In this document: piece by piece, positions 54,014 through 64,000 of the stretch | Layout: each line of letters begins with the position of its first letter | How positions within the stretch are numbered: the first letter of the stretch is position 1 | DNA from: an uncultured Vicinamibacterales bacterium | Lineage (GTDB): Bacteria; Acidobacteriota; Vicinamibacteria; Vicinamibacterales; UBA8438 | Assembly (NCBI GenBank): GCA_958295905.1 | Contig: OY282382.1 | Coordinates: 1,202,001-1,266,000, forward strand | Direction of reading: 5' to 3' | Length of the DNA stretch: 64,000 nucleotides | Program-made: the position numbers and the translations under genes | The notes under the pieces: generated by a model | What the model was told of the DNA's origin: nothing | The model's database searches: none | The model's input: only the letters and a program-made list of their open reading frames with translations

Positions 54014-55477
54014 GTGGAGAAACACCTTTCCGGGGAGAACCGGCGGGCGCAGTCGGCGGTCAGCCATGGTCTGCCCCCGGATACCCGCCGTGTGCACTTC
54101 GTCGGCGTGGGCGGTGTCGGCATGAGCGGTGTGGCTGAAATGATGTGCGGTCTCGGCTACGAGGTCAGCGGCTCGGACCTGACGGCGTCGGCCGCCACGG
54201 AGCGGTTGCGGGCGTGCGGGGCCGCCGTCGAGATCGGCCACGACGCCGGCCGCGTCGCCGGCGCGGACGTCGTGGTCGTTTCGGCCGCGGTGCCCGACGA
54301 CAACCCCGAGATCGCCGAGGCGCGGCGGCGTCACCTGCCCGTGTTGCGGCGCGGCGTCATGCTGGCCGGGCTTGCGGCTCCGCGATCCGCCATCGCGGTG
54401 ACCGGGACGCACGGCAAGAGCACCACCGCTTCGATGGTGGCGGTGATGCTGGCCGAGTGCGGATTGGATCCGGCGGTGGTCGTGGGGGCTCGGGTCGATG
54501 CCTTCGGCAGCAACGCGAGAATCGGGAACGGACCCCACTTCGTGGTCGAGGCGGATGAGAGCGAGCCGTCGCTGCTGGCCCTGCGGCCCCGGATCGCGGT
54601 CCTGACGAATCTCGAGGCGGAGCATCTCGACCACTACGGTACGTTCGACCGGTTGCAGGACACCCTCGCGCGTTTCGCCAACCACACCGACGAATCGGGC
54701 GCGGTCGTGGTCTGTGCGGACGACCCCGGCGTGGCCGGCCTGCGGGATCGCATCGACCGGCGGGTCGTGACCTACGCGCTCGAAGATGCCTCCGCCGACG
54801 TGGTCGGTCACGCACCGGTGTGCGGCGCCGCCGGGTCGCGCTGCGAGGTGCGGTACACCCGGCGGGGGCGGCGCGGAACGGCGCCGTTCGAGGTCCCGGC
54901 GCCGGGACCGCACAACCTGCTGAACGGGCTCGCCGCTTTCGCTGTCGGGCTGGAGGTCGGGCTTGATCCGGAGGCGATCGGGGCGGCGATCCGGCGTTTC
55001 ACCGGGGTCGGCCGGCGGTTCGAGGATCGCGGCACGGCGGCCGGCGTGCGGGTCGTCGACGACTACGGTCACCACCCGACCGAGATTGCCGTGGTGCTGG
55101 CGGCGGCCCGCCAGCAGCCGCACGACCGGCTGGTGGTGGTCTTCGAGCCTCATCGCTATTCGCGGACGGCCCGGTTCCTGGACCGGTTCGCCCAGGTGCT
55201 GGCGACCGCCGACGTCGTGGTCGTGGTCGACATCTTCGCCGCGGGCGAGCGTCCGCTTCCGGGCGTCACGGCCGAGCGGCTCGTCGGTGCGGTGCGCCGG
55301 GAGACGGATCGACCCGTGCACTACGTGCGCACCCTCGACGAGGTCGCGCCCCTGGTGGCGAATCTGTCGCAGCGCGGCGATCTGGTGCTCACGTTGGGGG
55401 CGGGGCCGATCGGCGGGGTCGGCTCCGGTCTGCTCGAGGCGATCGAGTCGGCGGCGGCAGGAGCCGGAGGGGGATGA
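54014..55477 (+). CDS. murC: UDP-MurNAc--L-alanine ligase
   Basis: This is the first Mur ligase, adding L-Ala to UDP-MurNAc. It shows HFVGVGGVGMSGVAEMM, GSDLTAS, the ATP loop AVTGTHGKSTTASMVAVML, EADESEPSLLALRP, NLEAEHLDHYG, VVDDYGHHPTEIAVVL and FEPHRYSRTARFLD. The length is 487 residues from GTG 54014. Its substrate needs MurB, which is not encoded between murC and ftsQ as in many clusters. Confidence 0.96.
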   Translation: MEKHLSGENRRAQSAVSHGLPPDTRRVHFVGVGGVGMSGVAEMMCGLGYEVSGSDLTASAATERLRACGAAVEIGHDAGRVAGADVVVVSAAVPDDNPEIAEARRRHLPVLRRGVMLAGLAAPRSAIAVTGTHGKSTTASMVAVMLAECGLDPAVVVGARVDAFGSNARIGNGPHFVVEADESEPSLLALRPRIAVLTNLEAEHLDHYGTFDRLQDTLARFANHTDESGAVVVCADDPGVAGLRDRIDRRVVTYALEDASADVVGHAPVCGAAGSRCEVRYTRRGRRGTAPFEVPAPGPHNLLNGLAAFAVGLEVGLDPEAIGAAIRRFTGVGRRFEDRGTAAGVRVVDDYGHHPTEIAVVLAAARQQPHDRLVVVFEPHRYSRTARFLDRFAQVLATADVVVVVDIFAAGERPLPGVTAERLVGAVRRETDRPVHYVRTLDEVAPLVANLSQRGDLVLTLGAGPIGGVGSGLLEAIESAAAGAGGG

Positions 55478-56394
55478 CCATCGTGCTCAGAAACGCCCTG
55501 TCCGTCCCGTCTGCTCCGAGCCGCACCGATCCGGGGCCCTCGGGCCTGAGGCGGCTCGCCGCCGGAGCCCGGCGGCGGTGGGTGCGAACGGTGCGGGGCC
55601 TGGTTCTCGCCGGCGGTTTGGGCTTCGGGGGGTGGATGGCGGCGGCGGAGTTGCCTGCGGCGCCGTTTCTGGCCGTCGACGACATCGTCGTGCGCGGCAA
55701 CGAGCAGTTGTCGGACGGCGAGGTGCTCGCGCTGCTGTCGGGCCTGCGAGGCGCCAGCATCCTGTCGGTCGATCTGGCCGCGCACCAGCGGCGGCTCGCC
55801 GCATCGCCGTGGCTGACCGGGGTCACCCTGCGCCGCCGATTGCCGTCGACGGTCGAGGTCCTCGTGAGCGAGCGGCGCCCGATCGCCCTCGCGCGGTTCG
55901 GCGGCCGGCTGTTCCTGCTGGATGCGTCCGGCGTGGTCGTCGACGGCTACGGCCCGCGCTTCGCGCGGTTCGACCTCCCCATCGTCGATGGCCTGGAGGG
56001 CGGGGAGGGGGATGCGGAGACCGCCGACCCGCGGCGCATGGCGCTGGCCGCCCGGCTGCTGGCGCAACTGGCGGGTGAGCCCGACGTGCTGAATGCCGTT
56101 TCCCAGATCGACGTCGCCGATCCCCGCGACGCGGTCGTGCTGCTCGACCGCGACGCGGCGTTGCTGCATCTGGGAACGGACCGGTTTGTGAAACGGCTGC
56201 GGCTCTACGCCGAGCTGGCGCCGGTGCTGCGCGAGCAGGTCCGGGACATCGACGAGGTCGATCTGCGGTTCGGCCCGCGCGTGTACGTGCGGCCGGCCGG
56301 TCAGGCGGCGCGGGCCCCGGGGCGGGTCGTCGATGGGGTCGCCGATGGGCCGGCGGCCGGGCGGCCGGGTGGCGCCTTTGCGTCGGGTCGATGA
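55474..56394 (+). CDS. ftsQ: cell division protein FtsQ
   Basis: This bitopic protein links FtsL/FtsB to the divisome. The 306-residue protein has a basic cytoplasmic part, a membrane helix (LVLAGGLGFGGWMAAAELP), the POTRA domain (VDDIVVRGNEQLSDGEVLAL, SPWLTGVTLRRRLPSTVEV) and the beta domain (VSERRPIALARFGG). The last 30 residues are Pro/Gly/Ala-rich. ATGA overlap with murC. Confidence 0.9.
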   Translation: MTIVLRNALSVPSAPSRTDPGPSGLRRLAAGARRRWVRTVRGLVLAGGLGFGGWMAAAELPAAPFLAVDDIVVRGNEQLSDGEVLALLSGLRGASILSVDLAAHQRRLAASPWLTGVTLRRRLPSTVEVLVSERRPIALARFGGRLFLLDASGVVVDGYGPRFARFDLPIVDGLEGGEGDAETADPRRMALAARLLAQLAGEPDVLNAVSQIDVADPRDAVVLLDRDAALLHLGTDRFVKRLRLYAELAPVLREQVRDIDEVDLRFGPRVYVRPAGQAARAPGRVVDGVADGPAAGRPGGAFASGR

Positions 56395-56404
56395 CGGGGG
56401 GGCC

Positions 56405-57664
56405 ATGGCACGGAAGGAAAATCATCTCGTCGGTCTCGATGTCGGCACGTCGAAGGTGGCGGCCATCGTGGCCGAACCCCTCGACGAAGGCCGCATCGAC
56501 ATCACCGGGGTCGGGGTCGTCGAGACGCAGGGCATCAAGCGCGGTGTCGTCGTCAACGTGGAAGCCGCGGTCGAATCGATCAAGAAGGCGATCGAGGAAG
56601 CCGAGCTCACCGCCGGCGTGGAGATCGATTCGGTGGCTCTGGGCCTCTCGGGGCCGCATCTCAAGGCGTTCAACAGCCGCGGCGTCGTGGCGGTGGCGGA
56701 CCGGCATCGCCAGATCACCCGCGGAGACGTCCGCCGTGCGATCGATGCCGCCAAGGCGGTGACGCTGCCGGCGGGACGCGAGATCGTGCACCTCCTGGCC
56801 CAGAACTTCATGGTCGACGGCGAGGACGGGATCAGCGCGCCGGTCGGCATGACCGGGTCCCGCCTCGAGGTCAACGTGCACGTGGTCACCGGCAGCATCT
56901 CGTCGACCCAGAACGTCATCGCCTGCGTGAACCGGGCGGGGGTGGAGGTCGCCGACATGTTCCTCGAGCAACTGGCCGCGAGCGAATCGGTGCTGACCAC
57001 CGCCGAACGGGATCTGGGAGTGGCGCTGGTCGACATCGGCGGCGGTACGAGCGACCTCGCCATCTTCGAGCGCGGCAGCCTGTGGCACACCGGTGTGGTG
57101 ACCCTGGGCGGCGATCACTTCACGAACGACATCGCGGTCGATCTGCGGATGCCGATTCCCGATGCGGAGAAGACCAAGCGCCTGAAGGGGTGTGCGCTCG
57201 ACTCGATGGTCGACGAGGAAGAGCGCATCGAGGTGGCGAGCGTCGGGGGGCGGCCGCCGCGGGAGATGTCCCGGCGGGTGCTGTCCGGGGTTCTGCAGCC
57301 GCGGGCCGAGCGGCTGTTCCACAAGCTGTGGGACGAGATACGGCGCGCCGGCTACGAGGATTCCCTGCATTCCGGCATCGTGCTGTGCGGCGGCGGGGCC
57401 CTCCTGGAGGGGATGGCGGAGATCGCCGAGCAGATCTTCGCTCTGCCGGTCCGTCGCGGGTGCCCGGTCAACGTCGGGGGGCTCACCGATCACGTCAGCA
57501 GCCCCGCGTTCGCAACCGGGGTGGGCCTGGTGCAGCACGCGCGCCGCCGCCAGATGCTGGAGCAGGTGCGCGAGAGTTGGTGGAACGGCGACCGGAGCCT
57601 CAACGGCCGCCTGAGAGGGTTGTTCCGGTTCCTGGGGCGGGCCCGAGGCCGCAGTTGGGCGTGA
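56405..57664 (+). CDS. ftsA: cell division protein FtsA
   Basis: This actin-like ATPase tethers FtsZ to the membrane. It begins LVGLDVGTSKVAAIVAE (phosphate 1); GIKRGVVVNVEAAVESIKKA is the domain 1C entry, DIGGGTSDLAIFERG is phosphate 2 and VLCGGGALLEGMAEIAEQIF the adenosine motif. The C-terminal membrane-targeting helix is seen in LRGLFRFLGRARGRSW. The length is 419 residues from ATG 56405. Confidence 0.96.
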   Translation: MARKENHLVGLDVGTSKVAAIVAEPLDEGRIDITGVGVVETQGIKRGVVVNVEAAVESIKKAIEEAELTAGVEIDSVALGLSGPHLKAFNSRGVVAVADRHRQITRGDVRRAIDAAKAVTLPAGREIVHLLAQNFMVDGEDGISAPVGMTGSRLEVNVHVVTGSISSTQNVIACVNRAGVEVADMFLEQLAASESVLTTAERDLGVALVDIGGGTSDLAIFERGSLWHTGVVTLGGDHFTNDIAVDLRMPIPDAEKTKRLKGCALDSMVDEEERIEVASVGGRPPREMSRRVLSGVLQPRAERLFHKLWDEIRRAGYEDSLHSGIVLCGGGALLEGMAEIAEQIFALPVRRGCPVNVGGLTDHVSSPAFATGVGLVQHARRRQMLEQVRESWWNGDRSLNGRLRGLFRFLGRARGRSWA

Positions 57665-57766
57665 CACCACGGTCGTTCGGAACGACGGCGGCTTCCGGAA
57701 TCCGCCGTTCGGCAGACGGTGCGGTGCCGGACCGGCGGCACGTTGGCGGAAGGACAAGGGGGGTAG

Positions 57767-59041
57767 ATGGAATCTTCTGGGCTGACAGATGCACGCGGTG
57801 ATGAGGTCGCTCGCCAGGAACGGGCATCCGGCAAACCGGGTCCGCGCCTGACGATCCACGACCCGGTCGAAGCGCTGGGAGCGCGGATCAAGGTCATCGG
57901 GGTCGGAGGCGGGGGAAGCAATGCAGTCAATCGCATGGTCCGCTCCGGGGTCTCCGCGGTCGAGTTCATCGTCGCCAACACCGATGCGCAGGCGTTGAGC
58001 CACAGCGAGGCGCCGCTGTGCATCCAGATCGGGGCCAAGCTGACGAAGGGGCTCGGGGCGGGGGCGGCGCCCACCGTCGGCCGGCAGGCGGCCCTGGAGG
58101 ACACCGATCAGATCATCTCGGCCCTCGACGGGGCGGACATGGTCTTCGTGACCACGGGCCTCGGCGGCGGCACCGGCACCGGGGCGGCGCCGGTCATCGC
58201 CAGCCTCGCGAGCGAGCTGGGGGCGCTGACGGTGGCCGTCGTCACCAAGCCCTTCAAGTTCGAGGGGCGCCGGCGGCAGTTCCAGGCGGAGCGCGGCATC
58301 GCGGAACTGCGCGAATGCGTGGACACGATGATCACGATTCCGAACGAGCGGCTGCTGACCACCACCGATCGTTCGACGACGTTGCCCGAGGCGTTCGCGA
58401 CCGCGGACGATGTGCTGCGCCAAGCCATTCAGGGCATCTCGGACCTCATTCTGAAGCCCGGACTCATCAACCTCGACTTCGCGGACGTCAAGGCGATCAT
58501 GTCCGGGGCGGGGCTGGCGGTCATGGGGACCGGCATCGGCCACGGCGAGACGAAGTCGATGGACGCGGCGAACCAGGCCATCTCCAGCCCCCTGCTTGAG
58601 GATGCGTCCGTCGACGGGTCCCGCGGGGTCATCATCAACATCACCGGCGGCAACGACCTGTCGCTGGCCGAGGTCCACGAGGCGACCTCCGTCATCCAGG
58701 AAACGGCGCACGAGGATGCCAACATCATCTTCGGGGTGGTCATCGATCACGACATGGAGGACGAGGTCAAGCTCACGGTCATCGCGACCGGCATCGATTC
58801 GCAGGACGCCCCGTCGAAGCTGGACCGGACCGCCGTTACGCCGGTCGATCTTCAGCAGTACGCGGACTGGAAGGACGATGCGGGCGTCGAGCCGCCCGCG
58901 GAGACGCCGTTGCGGCGCCGGCCGGTGATCACGCTGCCGACGCCGGACCGGACGGAGGCCGGCCGGAACGCCGACCCGCGGGAGCCGGCCGCCGATGCCG
59001 ACCTCGAGGTGCCCGTCTTTCTGCGCCGGCGCGCGGAGTAG
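57767..59041 (+). CDS. ftsZ: cell division GTPase FtsZ
   Basis: This is the tubulin-like protein of the Z ring. The N-terminal 40 residues are a polar extension; then [18 protein letters not shown], the GTP motif [25 protein letters not shown], and [20 protein letters not shown] (synergy loop). A variable linker (after about 360) leads to [13 protein letters not shown], the C-terminal peptide that binds FtsA. The length is 424. AAGGACAAGGGGGG precedes the ATG. A 102-base gap separates it from ftsA. Confidence 0.97.
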   Translation: MESSGLTDARGDEVARQERASGKPGPRLTIHDPVEALGARIKVIGVGGGGSNAVNRMVRSGVSAVEFIVANTDAQALSHSEAPLCIQIGAKLTKGLGAGAAPTVGRQAALEDTDQIISALDGADMVFVTTGLGGGTGTGAAPVIASLASELGALTVAVVTKPFKFEGRRRQFQAERGIAELRECVDTMITIPNERLLTTTDRSTTLPEAFATADDVLRQAIQGISDLILKPGLINLDFADVKAIMSGAGLAVMGTGIGHGETKSMDAANQAISSPLLEDASVDGSRGVIINITGGNDLSLAEVHEATSVIQETAHEDANIIFGVVIDHDMEDEVKLTVIATGIDSQDAPSKLDRTAVTPVDLQQYADWKDDAGVEPPAETPLRRRPVITLPTPDRTEAGRNADPREPAADADLEVPVFLRRRAE

Positions 59042-59058
59042 GCGGCAAGCCGGGGGCG

Positions 59059-59859
59059 TTAGCTGCGGTTTCCGGGAGGGCGCTCTCCGGGGGGGGCCGG
59101 GTCGTTCGCCGAGCCGTCCCCCGGCGGCTCCTCCGCGGGCCGCTCGGGGGCGCGGTTCGGGTCGTGATACAGCACGCGCAGGCAGCTTTCGCACCGAATC
59201 AGCTCGGTGTTGAGCAGGATCTGGTTGAAGACCTGCGGGCGCAGGCGCACGTTGCACACCGTGCAGTGCCCGTTCCTGGCCTCCACCACGGCCAGCCCCC
59301 GCCGCTGGCCGGCTATCGACTCGAAGAGCCGAAGACTCGCCGGGCCGATGCTCTCGGTGAGTCTGGCCCGTTCGACCGAGGCGCCGGTCAGCTCGGTTTC
59401 CATCCTGGCGCGCAGGGTCTCGAGCTCGGCGCGTTCACGCTCGACGGCCTCGGTCTCCCCGCGGTCTCCGCGTTCGGCCGCGTCGACGGCGGCATCAAGC
59501 TCGTCGGTCTGCAGCATCCGCTCGAGAATGGTGTCCTCCAGCCGGGCCACCTCCTCCTCGGCCGTGGCGATCTCGTGCTGCATGGCGGTGTATTCCTTGT
59601 TGGTCTTGACGCCCATGAGCTGGTCCCTGAACCGGGTCAGCCGGCTCTGAACCTCGCCGTGGCGCTTCTCGACTTCCCGCCGGCTCTTCTGCGTCTCCTC
59701 CCGTTCGCGCCGGGCGTCTTCCACCCGGGCCCGGCTTGCGTGCAGCCGGTCGTCGAGCGCGGTCATGCGTTCGGGGATGGCGGCGACCGTGCGCCGGGCT
59801 TCGACGGTTGCGTTGTCGAGGTGCTGCAGGCGTATCAACCGTTCGAGATCGGGCAGCAT
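59059..59859 (-). CDS. coiled-coil protein with C4-type zinc ribbon
   Basis: The 266-residue protein has a long Arg/Glu-rich coiled coil (residues 1-185) with [19 protein letters not shown], the hallmark of this family, and a zinc ribbon ([16 protein letters not shown] and [11 protein letters not shown], two CxxC pairs). A disordered Pro/Gly/Glu tail follows. It resembles DUF164/CT398-type proteins, some of which interact with sigma-54 or secretion parts. It converges on ftsZ with a 17-base gap. Confidence 0.82.
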   Translation of the reverse strand: MLPDLERLIRLQHLDNATVEARRTVAAIPERMTALDDRLHASRARVEDARREREETQKSRREVEKRHGEVQSRLTRFRDQLMGVKTNKEYTAMQHEIATAEEEVARLEDTILERMLQTDELDAAVDAAERGDRGETEAVERERAELETLRARMETELTGASVERARLTESIGPASLRLFESIAGQRRGLAVVEARNGHCTVCNVRLRPQVFNQILLNTELIRCESCLRVLYHDPNRAPERPAEEPPGDGSANDPAPPGERPPGNRS

Positions 59860-59907
59860 CGCGTGTCACGTCTCCACGGAGGGTGTCGCCGGCACCGGGA
59901 CCCCGGC

Positions 59908-59934
59908 AAAAAAAACCCCGCCGTGAAGGCGGGG
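59908..59934 (-). terminator. intrinsic terminator after rpoD-tRNA
   Basis: Minus strand: stem CCCCGCC-TTCAC-GGCGGGG followed directly by eight T. It is a classic Rho-independent terminator, facing transcription coming from dnaG-rpoD and the tRNA gene. It lies just upstream of the zinc-ribbon gene and thus insulates it. Confidence 0.88.
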
Positions 59935-60012
59935 CGGGCACACCACGCGGCGCTCGTCGGGCGTGTTGGCGGGACGCGCAGCGTACCGGCGGGCATGGTC
60001 GACTCGTTCAGG

Positions 60013-60087
60013 TGGTGGGCCCACCAGGATTCGAACCTGGGACAGACCGGTTATGAGCCGGCGGCTCTACCGCTGAGCTATGGGCCC
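60013..60087 (-). tRNA. tRNA with CAU anticodon (Met, or Ile2)
   Basis: On the minus strand the 75-base gene begins GGGCCCATAGCTCAGCGG, has the anticodon loop CTCATAA, the T arm GGTTCGAATCC and an encoded CCA end. The acceptor stem GGGCCCA/TGGGCCC is fully paired. C1-A72 mismatch of initiator tRNA is absent, so it is elongator Met or, if lysidine-modified, Ile2. It lies 38 bases after rpoD and is probably cotranscribed with it. Confidence 0.93.
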
Positions 60088-60125
60088 GATCGGGGCGGCG
60101 CTTCCGCGGCCGCGGTGCTCGGCTC

Positions 60126-61814
<1,689 letters not shown>

Positions 61815-61832
61815 TCCTCCCTCGAAAGACCT

Positions 61833-63596
61833 TCAGGATCTCAGAGACTCCAGCTTCGCCGACAGGTCCTGCTTCTTCTGCAGGAGCAAATCGAGCTCGG
61901 CGAGGGCCGACGGGGTGCCGATCTGCTGGCAGCGGGCGATCTCGTCCTGGACCGCGGCCCGCCGGCGCCGGTACCCCAGAAGCTTGATCTCGTACCCGCA
62001 GTCGACGGCCGCCGCGGGCGGCCGTTCTCTGGCGCCGACCCGCGCCATCCAGTCTGCCTCTTCGGTAGTCAGACGCTCCCTGAGCGTGTCGAAGACGGCG
62101 TCGCCGGGCCAGCCGGCCAGCGATCGAGCGGCGGCGAGAATCGGCTCCGTCGCCAAGCCCGCGATATCGTCGTCGTCCAGCCCCGCGATGATCTCCATCG
62201 CCGCCGCCGTATCCCGCACCAAGGCCCAAATCAGGCCCTTCTCGAACGGCTTCGGCTTCCGCCCGAGCGCAATGCGGCGTTCGTCGACCGTCGTCCGCTT
62301 CGCCACCGCCGCTCTGCGGATCTCCCGGCGCACGACATCCTCGAGAATCCCCGCCCGATGCGCGACGCTGTCGGCGAAATGATCGGCCTCCGCCGCCTCC
62401 GGTATGCGGGCCGCCACCTCCAGCATCCGCTTCACGAACTCGCGCCGGTGATCGCCGCGGGTCAGATCGCGCTGCGACGCCTCGCGATCCAGCACATACT
62501 TCAGATACGGCCGAGACCCTCGGAGCGTTTCCCGGTACCGAGCGACCCCCCGGTTCCGGATGCAGGTGTCGGGGTCCTCGCCGTCCGGGAGCACCGCCAC
62601 GTTGACCTGCAGCCCCTGCGCGAGCAGCAGCTCGCCGGAGCGGGTCGCGGCCCCGGCGCCGGCCGGATCGGGGTCGAAGCTCACGATCACCTTCGACGTA
62701 AAGCGCCGGAGCAACCGAATCTGCTGTTCCCCCAAGGCGGTGCCGCAGCAGGCGACCACCGGGGCGACACCCGCCTGCACCGCCTGCGCGAGATCGAAGT
62801 ACCCCTCCACGAGGATCGCGTACCCGGCCTCGCGGATGGCGCGCTTGGACAGGTGAAGCCCATACAGTGTACGCGCTTTCGAGTAGATCGCGGTCTCCGG
62901 CGAGTTCAGGTACTTCGCCGGCTGGTCCGCCTGCAGGGCCCGTGCGCCGAAGGCGATGATCGTCCCGCTGTCCCGGGCGATCGGAATGACCAGCCGGTTC
63001 CGGAACCGGTCGACGGGCGGTCCTCCCTCCCGGGCGATCGCCACCCCGCTCCGCACGAGGAGCTCGTCCGACCAGCCGCGCGTGCGCAGATGCGCGGTCA
63101 GGCGGTCGCGGCCCGGCGGCGCGAAACCCAGCCCGAGCTGCGCGGCGGTGTCCGGGGTGATGTCCCGGGCCGCGAGATGGTCCCTGGCGGCCCGGCCCGC
63201 CGTCTCGGCCAGACACGTCGTGAAGAACTCCGCCGCCGCCTCGTGGACGGCGACGAGCGCCTCGCGTTCCGCGTCCGCCGCGGCGTCCCGATCCGTGGCG
63301 GGCTCGGGAGTCTGGACCCCGATGCGTTGCGCGAGGTGGCGCACCGCGTCCTGGAAACCGAACTTCTCCTGGAGCTCGAGGAACTTCAGGACGTCTCCGC
63401 CCACGCCGCATCCGAAGCAGTGAAAAAAGCCCTTGTCCTGATGGACGTGGAACGACGGGGTCTTCTCCGCGTGAAACGGACAGAGACCCTGGTGGCTGGT
63501 CCCTGCCCTCCGGAGCGGGACGTAGTCCTGCACGATCTGCACGATATCCGCTTGCGACTTCAGGTCGTCGATGAACGACTGGGGGAACAGGCCCAT
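61833..63596 (-). CDS. dnaG: DNA primase DnaG
   Basis: This enzyme makes RNA primers for replication. The N-terminal zinc finger is CPFHAEKTPSFHVHQDKGF followed by FHCFGCGVGGD (CHC2 type). The RNA polymerase core has LGFAPPGRD and the Toprim part with VEGYFDLAQA and SFDPDPAG (acidic metal ligands). The C-terminal 150 residues should bind DnaB helicase. The length is 587 from ATG 63596, eight bases after the mutS2 stop. mutS2-dnaG-rpoD-tRNA looks like one transcription unit. Confidence 0.96.
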   Translation of the reverse strand: MGLFPQSFIDDLKSQADIVQIVQDYVPLRRAGTSHQGLCPFHAEKTPSFHVHQDKGFFHCFGCGVGGDVLKFLELQEKFGFQDAVRHLAQRIGVQTPEPATDRDAAADAEREALVAVHEAAAEFFTTCLAETAGRAARDHLAARDITPDTAAQLGLGFAPPGRDRLTAHLRTRGWSDELLVRSGVAIAREGGPPVDRFRNRLVIPIARDSGTIIAFGARALQADQPAKYLNSPETAIYSKARTLYGLHLSKRAIREAGYAILVEGYFDLAQAVQAGVAPVVACCGTALGEQQIRLLRRFTSKVIVSFDPDPAGAGAATRSGELLLAQGLQVNVAVLPDGEDPDTCIRNRGVARYRETLRGSRPYLKYVLDREASQRDLTRGDHRREFVKRMLEVAARIPEAAEADHFADSVAHRAGILEDVVRREIRRAAVAKRTTVDERRIALGRKPKPFEKGLIWALVRDTAAAMEIIAGLDDDDIAGLATEPILAAARSLAGWPGDAVFDTLRERLTTEEADWMARVGARERPPAAAVDCGYEIKLLGYRRRRAAVQDEIARCQQIGTPSALAELDLLLQKKQDLSAKLESLRS

Positions 63597-63604
63597 GTCC
63601 GCGG

Positions 63605-64000
63605 TCAGTCCTTCAGCTCGGCAATCGTGACCGCGCCGCCCCCGTCCTCGGGTGCCGCCGCCGACACCCGCCGGACGCACGGGTGGGTATCGAGAAACCG
63701 GGTAATCGAGCGCCGCAACTGGCCGGTGCCGTGTCCGTGCACGAAGCGCACGGTACGGGTTTCGCTCATCAGGGCATGGTCGAGGTGCTTCTCGACCCGC
63801 GACAGGGCTTCATCGACCCGGCACCCGATGACGTTCAGCTCCTCGAGCGCCCCCGCCGGCTCCTCGACGTGAATGGCGACCTGGCTGCGGGGCCGGCGCG
63901 GCGCGGTCCGGCGTCCGCCCGCGGCCCGCAGCGAGGCGAGCGGCACCCGCAACCGCTTGCCGTTGACCTCCACGTCGGCGTCCTGACCGTGGAGCGACTG
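63605..64000 (-). CDS. mutS2: endonuclease MutS2, C-terminal part with Smr domain
   Basis: The frame is open to the right edge, so only the last 131 residues are seen. VEVNGKRLRVPLASLR is the KOW-like linker end. The Smr nuclease domain follows, with VRFVHGHGTGQLRRSITRFL and HPCVRRV. MutS2 acts in anti-recombination or on collided ribosomes. At the start of the Smr domain the usual LDLRG motif reads LNVIG, so two normally conserved residues are changed. The missing ATPase part lies outside the window. Confidence 0.85.
   Translation of the reverse strand, partial: QSLHGQDADVEVNGKRLRVPLASLRAAGGRRTAPRRPRSQVAIHVEEPAGALEELNVIGCRVDEALSRVEKHLDHALMSETRTVRFVHGHGTGQLRRSITRFLDTHPCVRRVSAAAPEDGGGAVTIAELKD

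Noticed and set aside
55823-59257. A 1144-codon minus-strand open frame antisense to ftsQ, ftsA and ftsZ
   Set aside because: Same reason: no recognisable domain, biased composition, and the opposite strand encodes well-known proteins.
60013-60087. Initiator tRNA-fMet
   Set aside because: The acceptor stem is fully paired, without the mismatch at 1-72 that marks bacterial initiators, and the three G-C pairs of the initiator anticodon stem are not in the typical form.

Overview
The window is a 64 kb, very GC-rich chromosomal segment from a free-living, Gram-negative-type bacterium. It most likely belongs to the Acidobacteriota, perhaps the Vicinamibacteria. The evidence is a pair of von Willebrand factor proteins of the acidobacterial VWFA-related type, a fused alpha-beta E1 oxo-acid dehydrogenase, a murE with the meso-diaminopimelate motif DNPR, and overall gene content. 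No rRNA, CRISPR array, prophage or complete insertion sequence was seen. The taxonomic call is an inference.

Layout, left to right. (1) 0-5.2 kb: 3' end of truA, then uppS-cdsA-dxr-rseP (isoprenoid, phospholipid and envelope-stress functions). (2) 5.2-9.6 kb: a MATE efflux gene converging on an ispG-HAD phosphatase pair, then an empty stretch. (3) 9.6-19.2 kb: the tetrapyrrole genes hemX, hemA, hemC, hemD, hemB, hemL, all on the minus strand in ancestral order. They are split by a vapBC toxin-antitoxin module, a Cache-like sensor gene and a cytochrome c gene. (4) 19.3-21.5 kb: two overlapping secreted VWA proteins. (5) 21.8-31.5 kb: a nuoACDHJKLMN operon behind a near-consensus promoter; every iron-sulfur subunit gene (nuoB, E, F, G, I) is absent from it. 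(6) 31.5-35.3 kb: an orphan Panacea-domain gene, then an ATP synthase Fo-only operon (atpZ-I-B-E-F). (7) 35.5-42.1 kb: E1 alpha-beta fusion, cupin, rhomboid protease, murJ, ychF. (8) 42.2-59.0 kb: a division/cell-wall (dcw) cluster, mraZ-rsmH-ftsL-ftsI-murE-murF-mraY-murD-ftsW-murG-murC-ftsQ-ftsA-ftsZ, without murB or ddl. (9) 59-64 kb: a zinc-ribbon protein, then (minus strand) mutS2-dnaG-rpoD-tRNA(CAU) ending at an intrinsic terminator.

The window is also rich in small dispersed repeats. One family (six copies in 5.2-19.4 kb) forms a 15-bp hairpin, is bounded by CTAG, and in three cases begins exactly on the TAG stop codon of the gene before it. It lies between or in front of hemA, hemX, cytochrome c, the Cache gene and the MATE gene. 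A second family is a 173-bp MITE-like element present twice, with matching terminal inverted repeats and 9-10 bp flanking duplications. Other items are a 26-bp inverted-repeat element on the murD stop, a 108-bp tandem duplication behind the cupin and rhomboid genes, and a pair of 31-bp repeats in the E1 leader.

Most functional modules are translationally coupled by ATGA, GTGA or TGATG overlaps. Promoters could be read in front of nuoA, mraZ (with 10-bp-phased MraZ boxes), atpZ, the E1 gene and vapBC. All functional calls rest on reading motifs by eye; no database search was possible.
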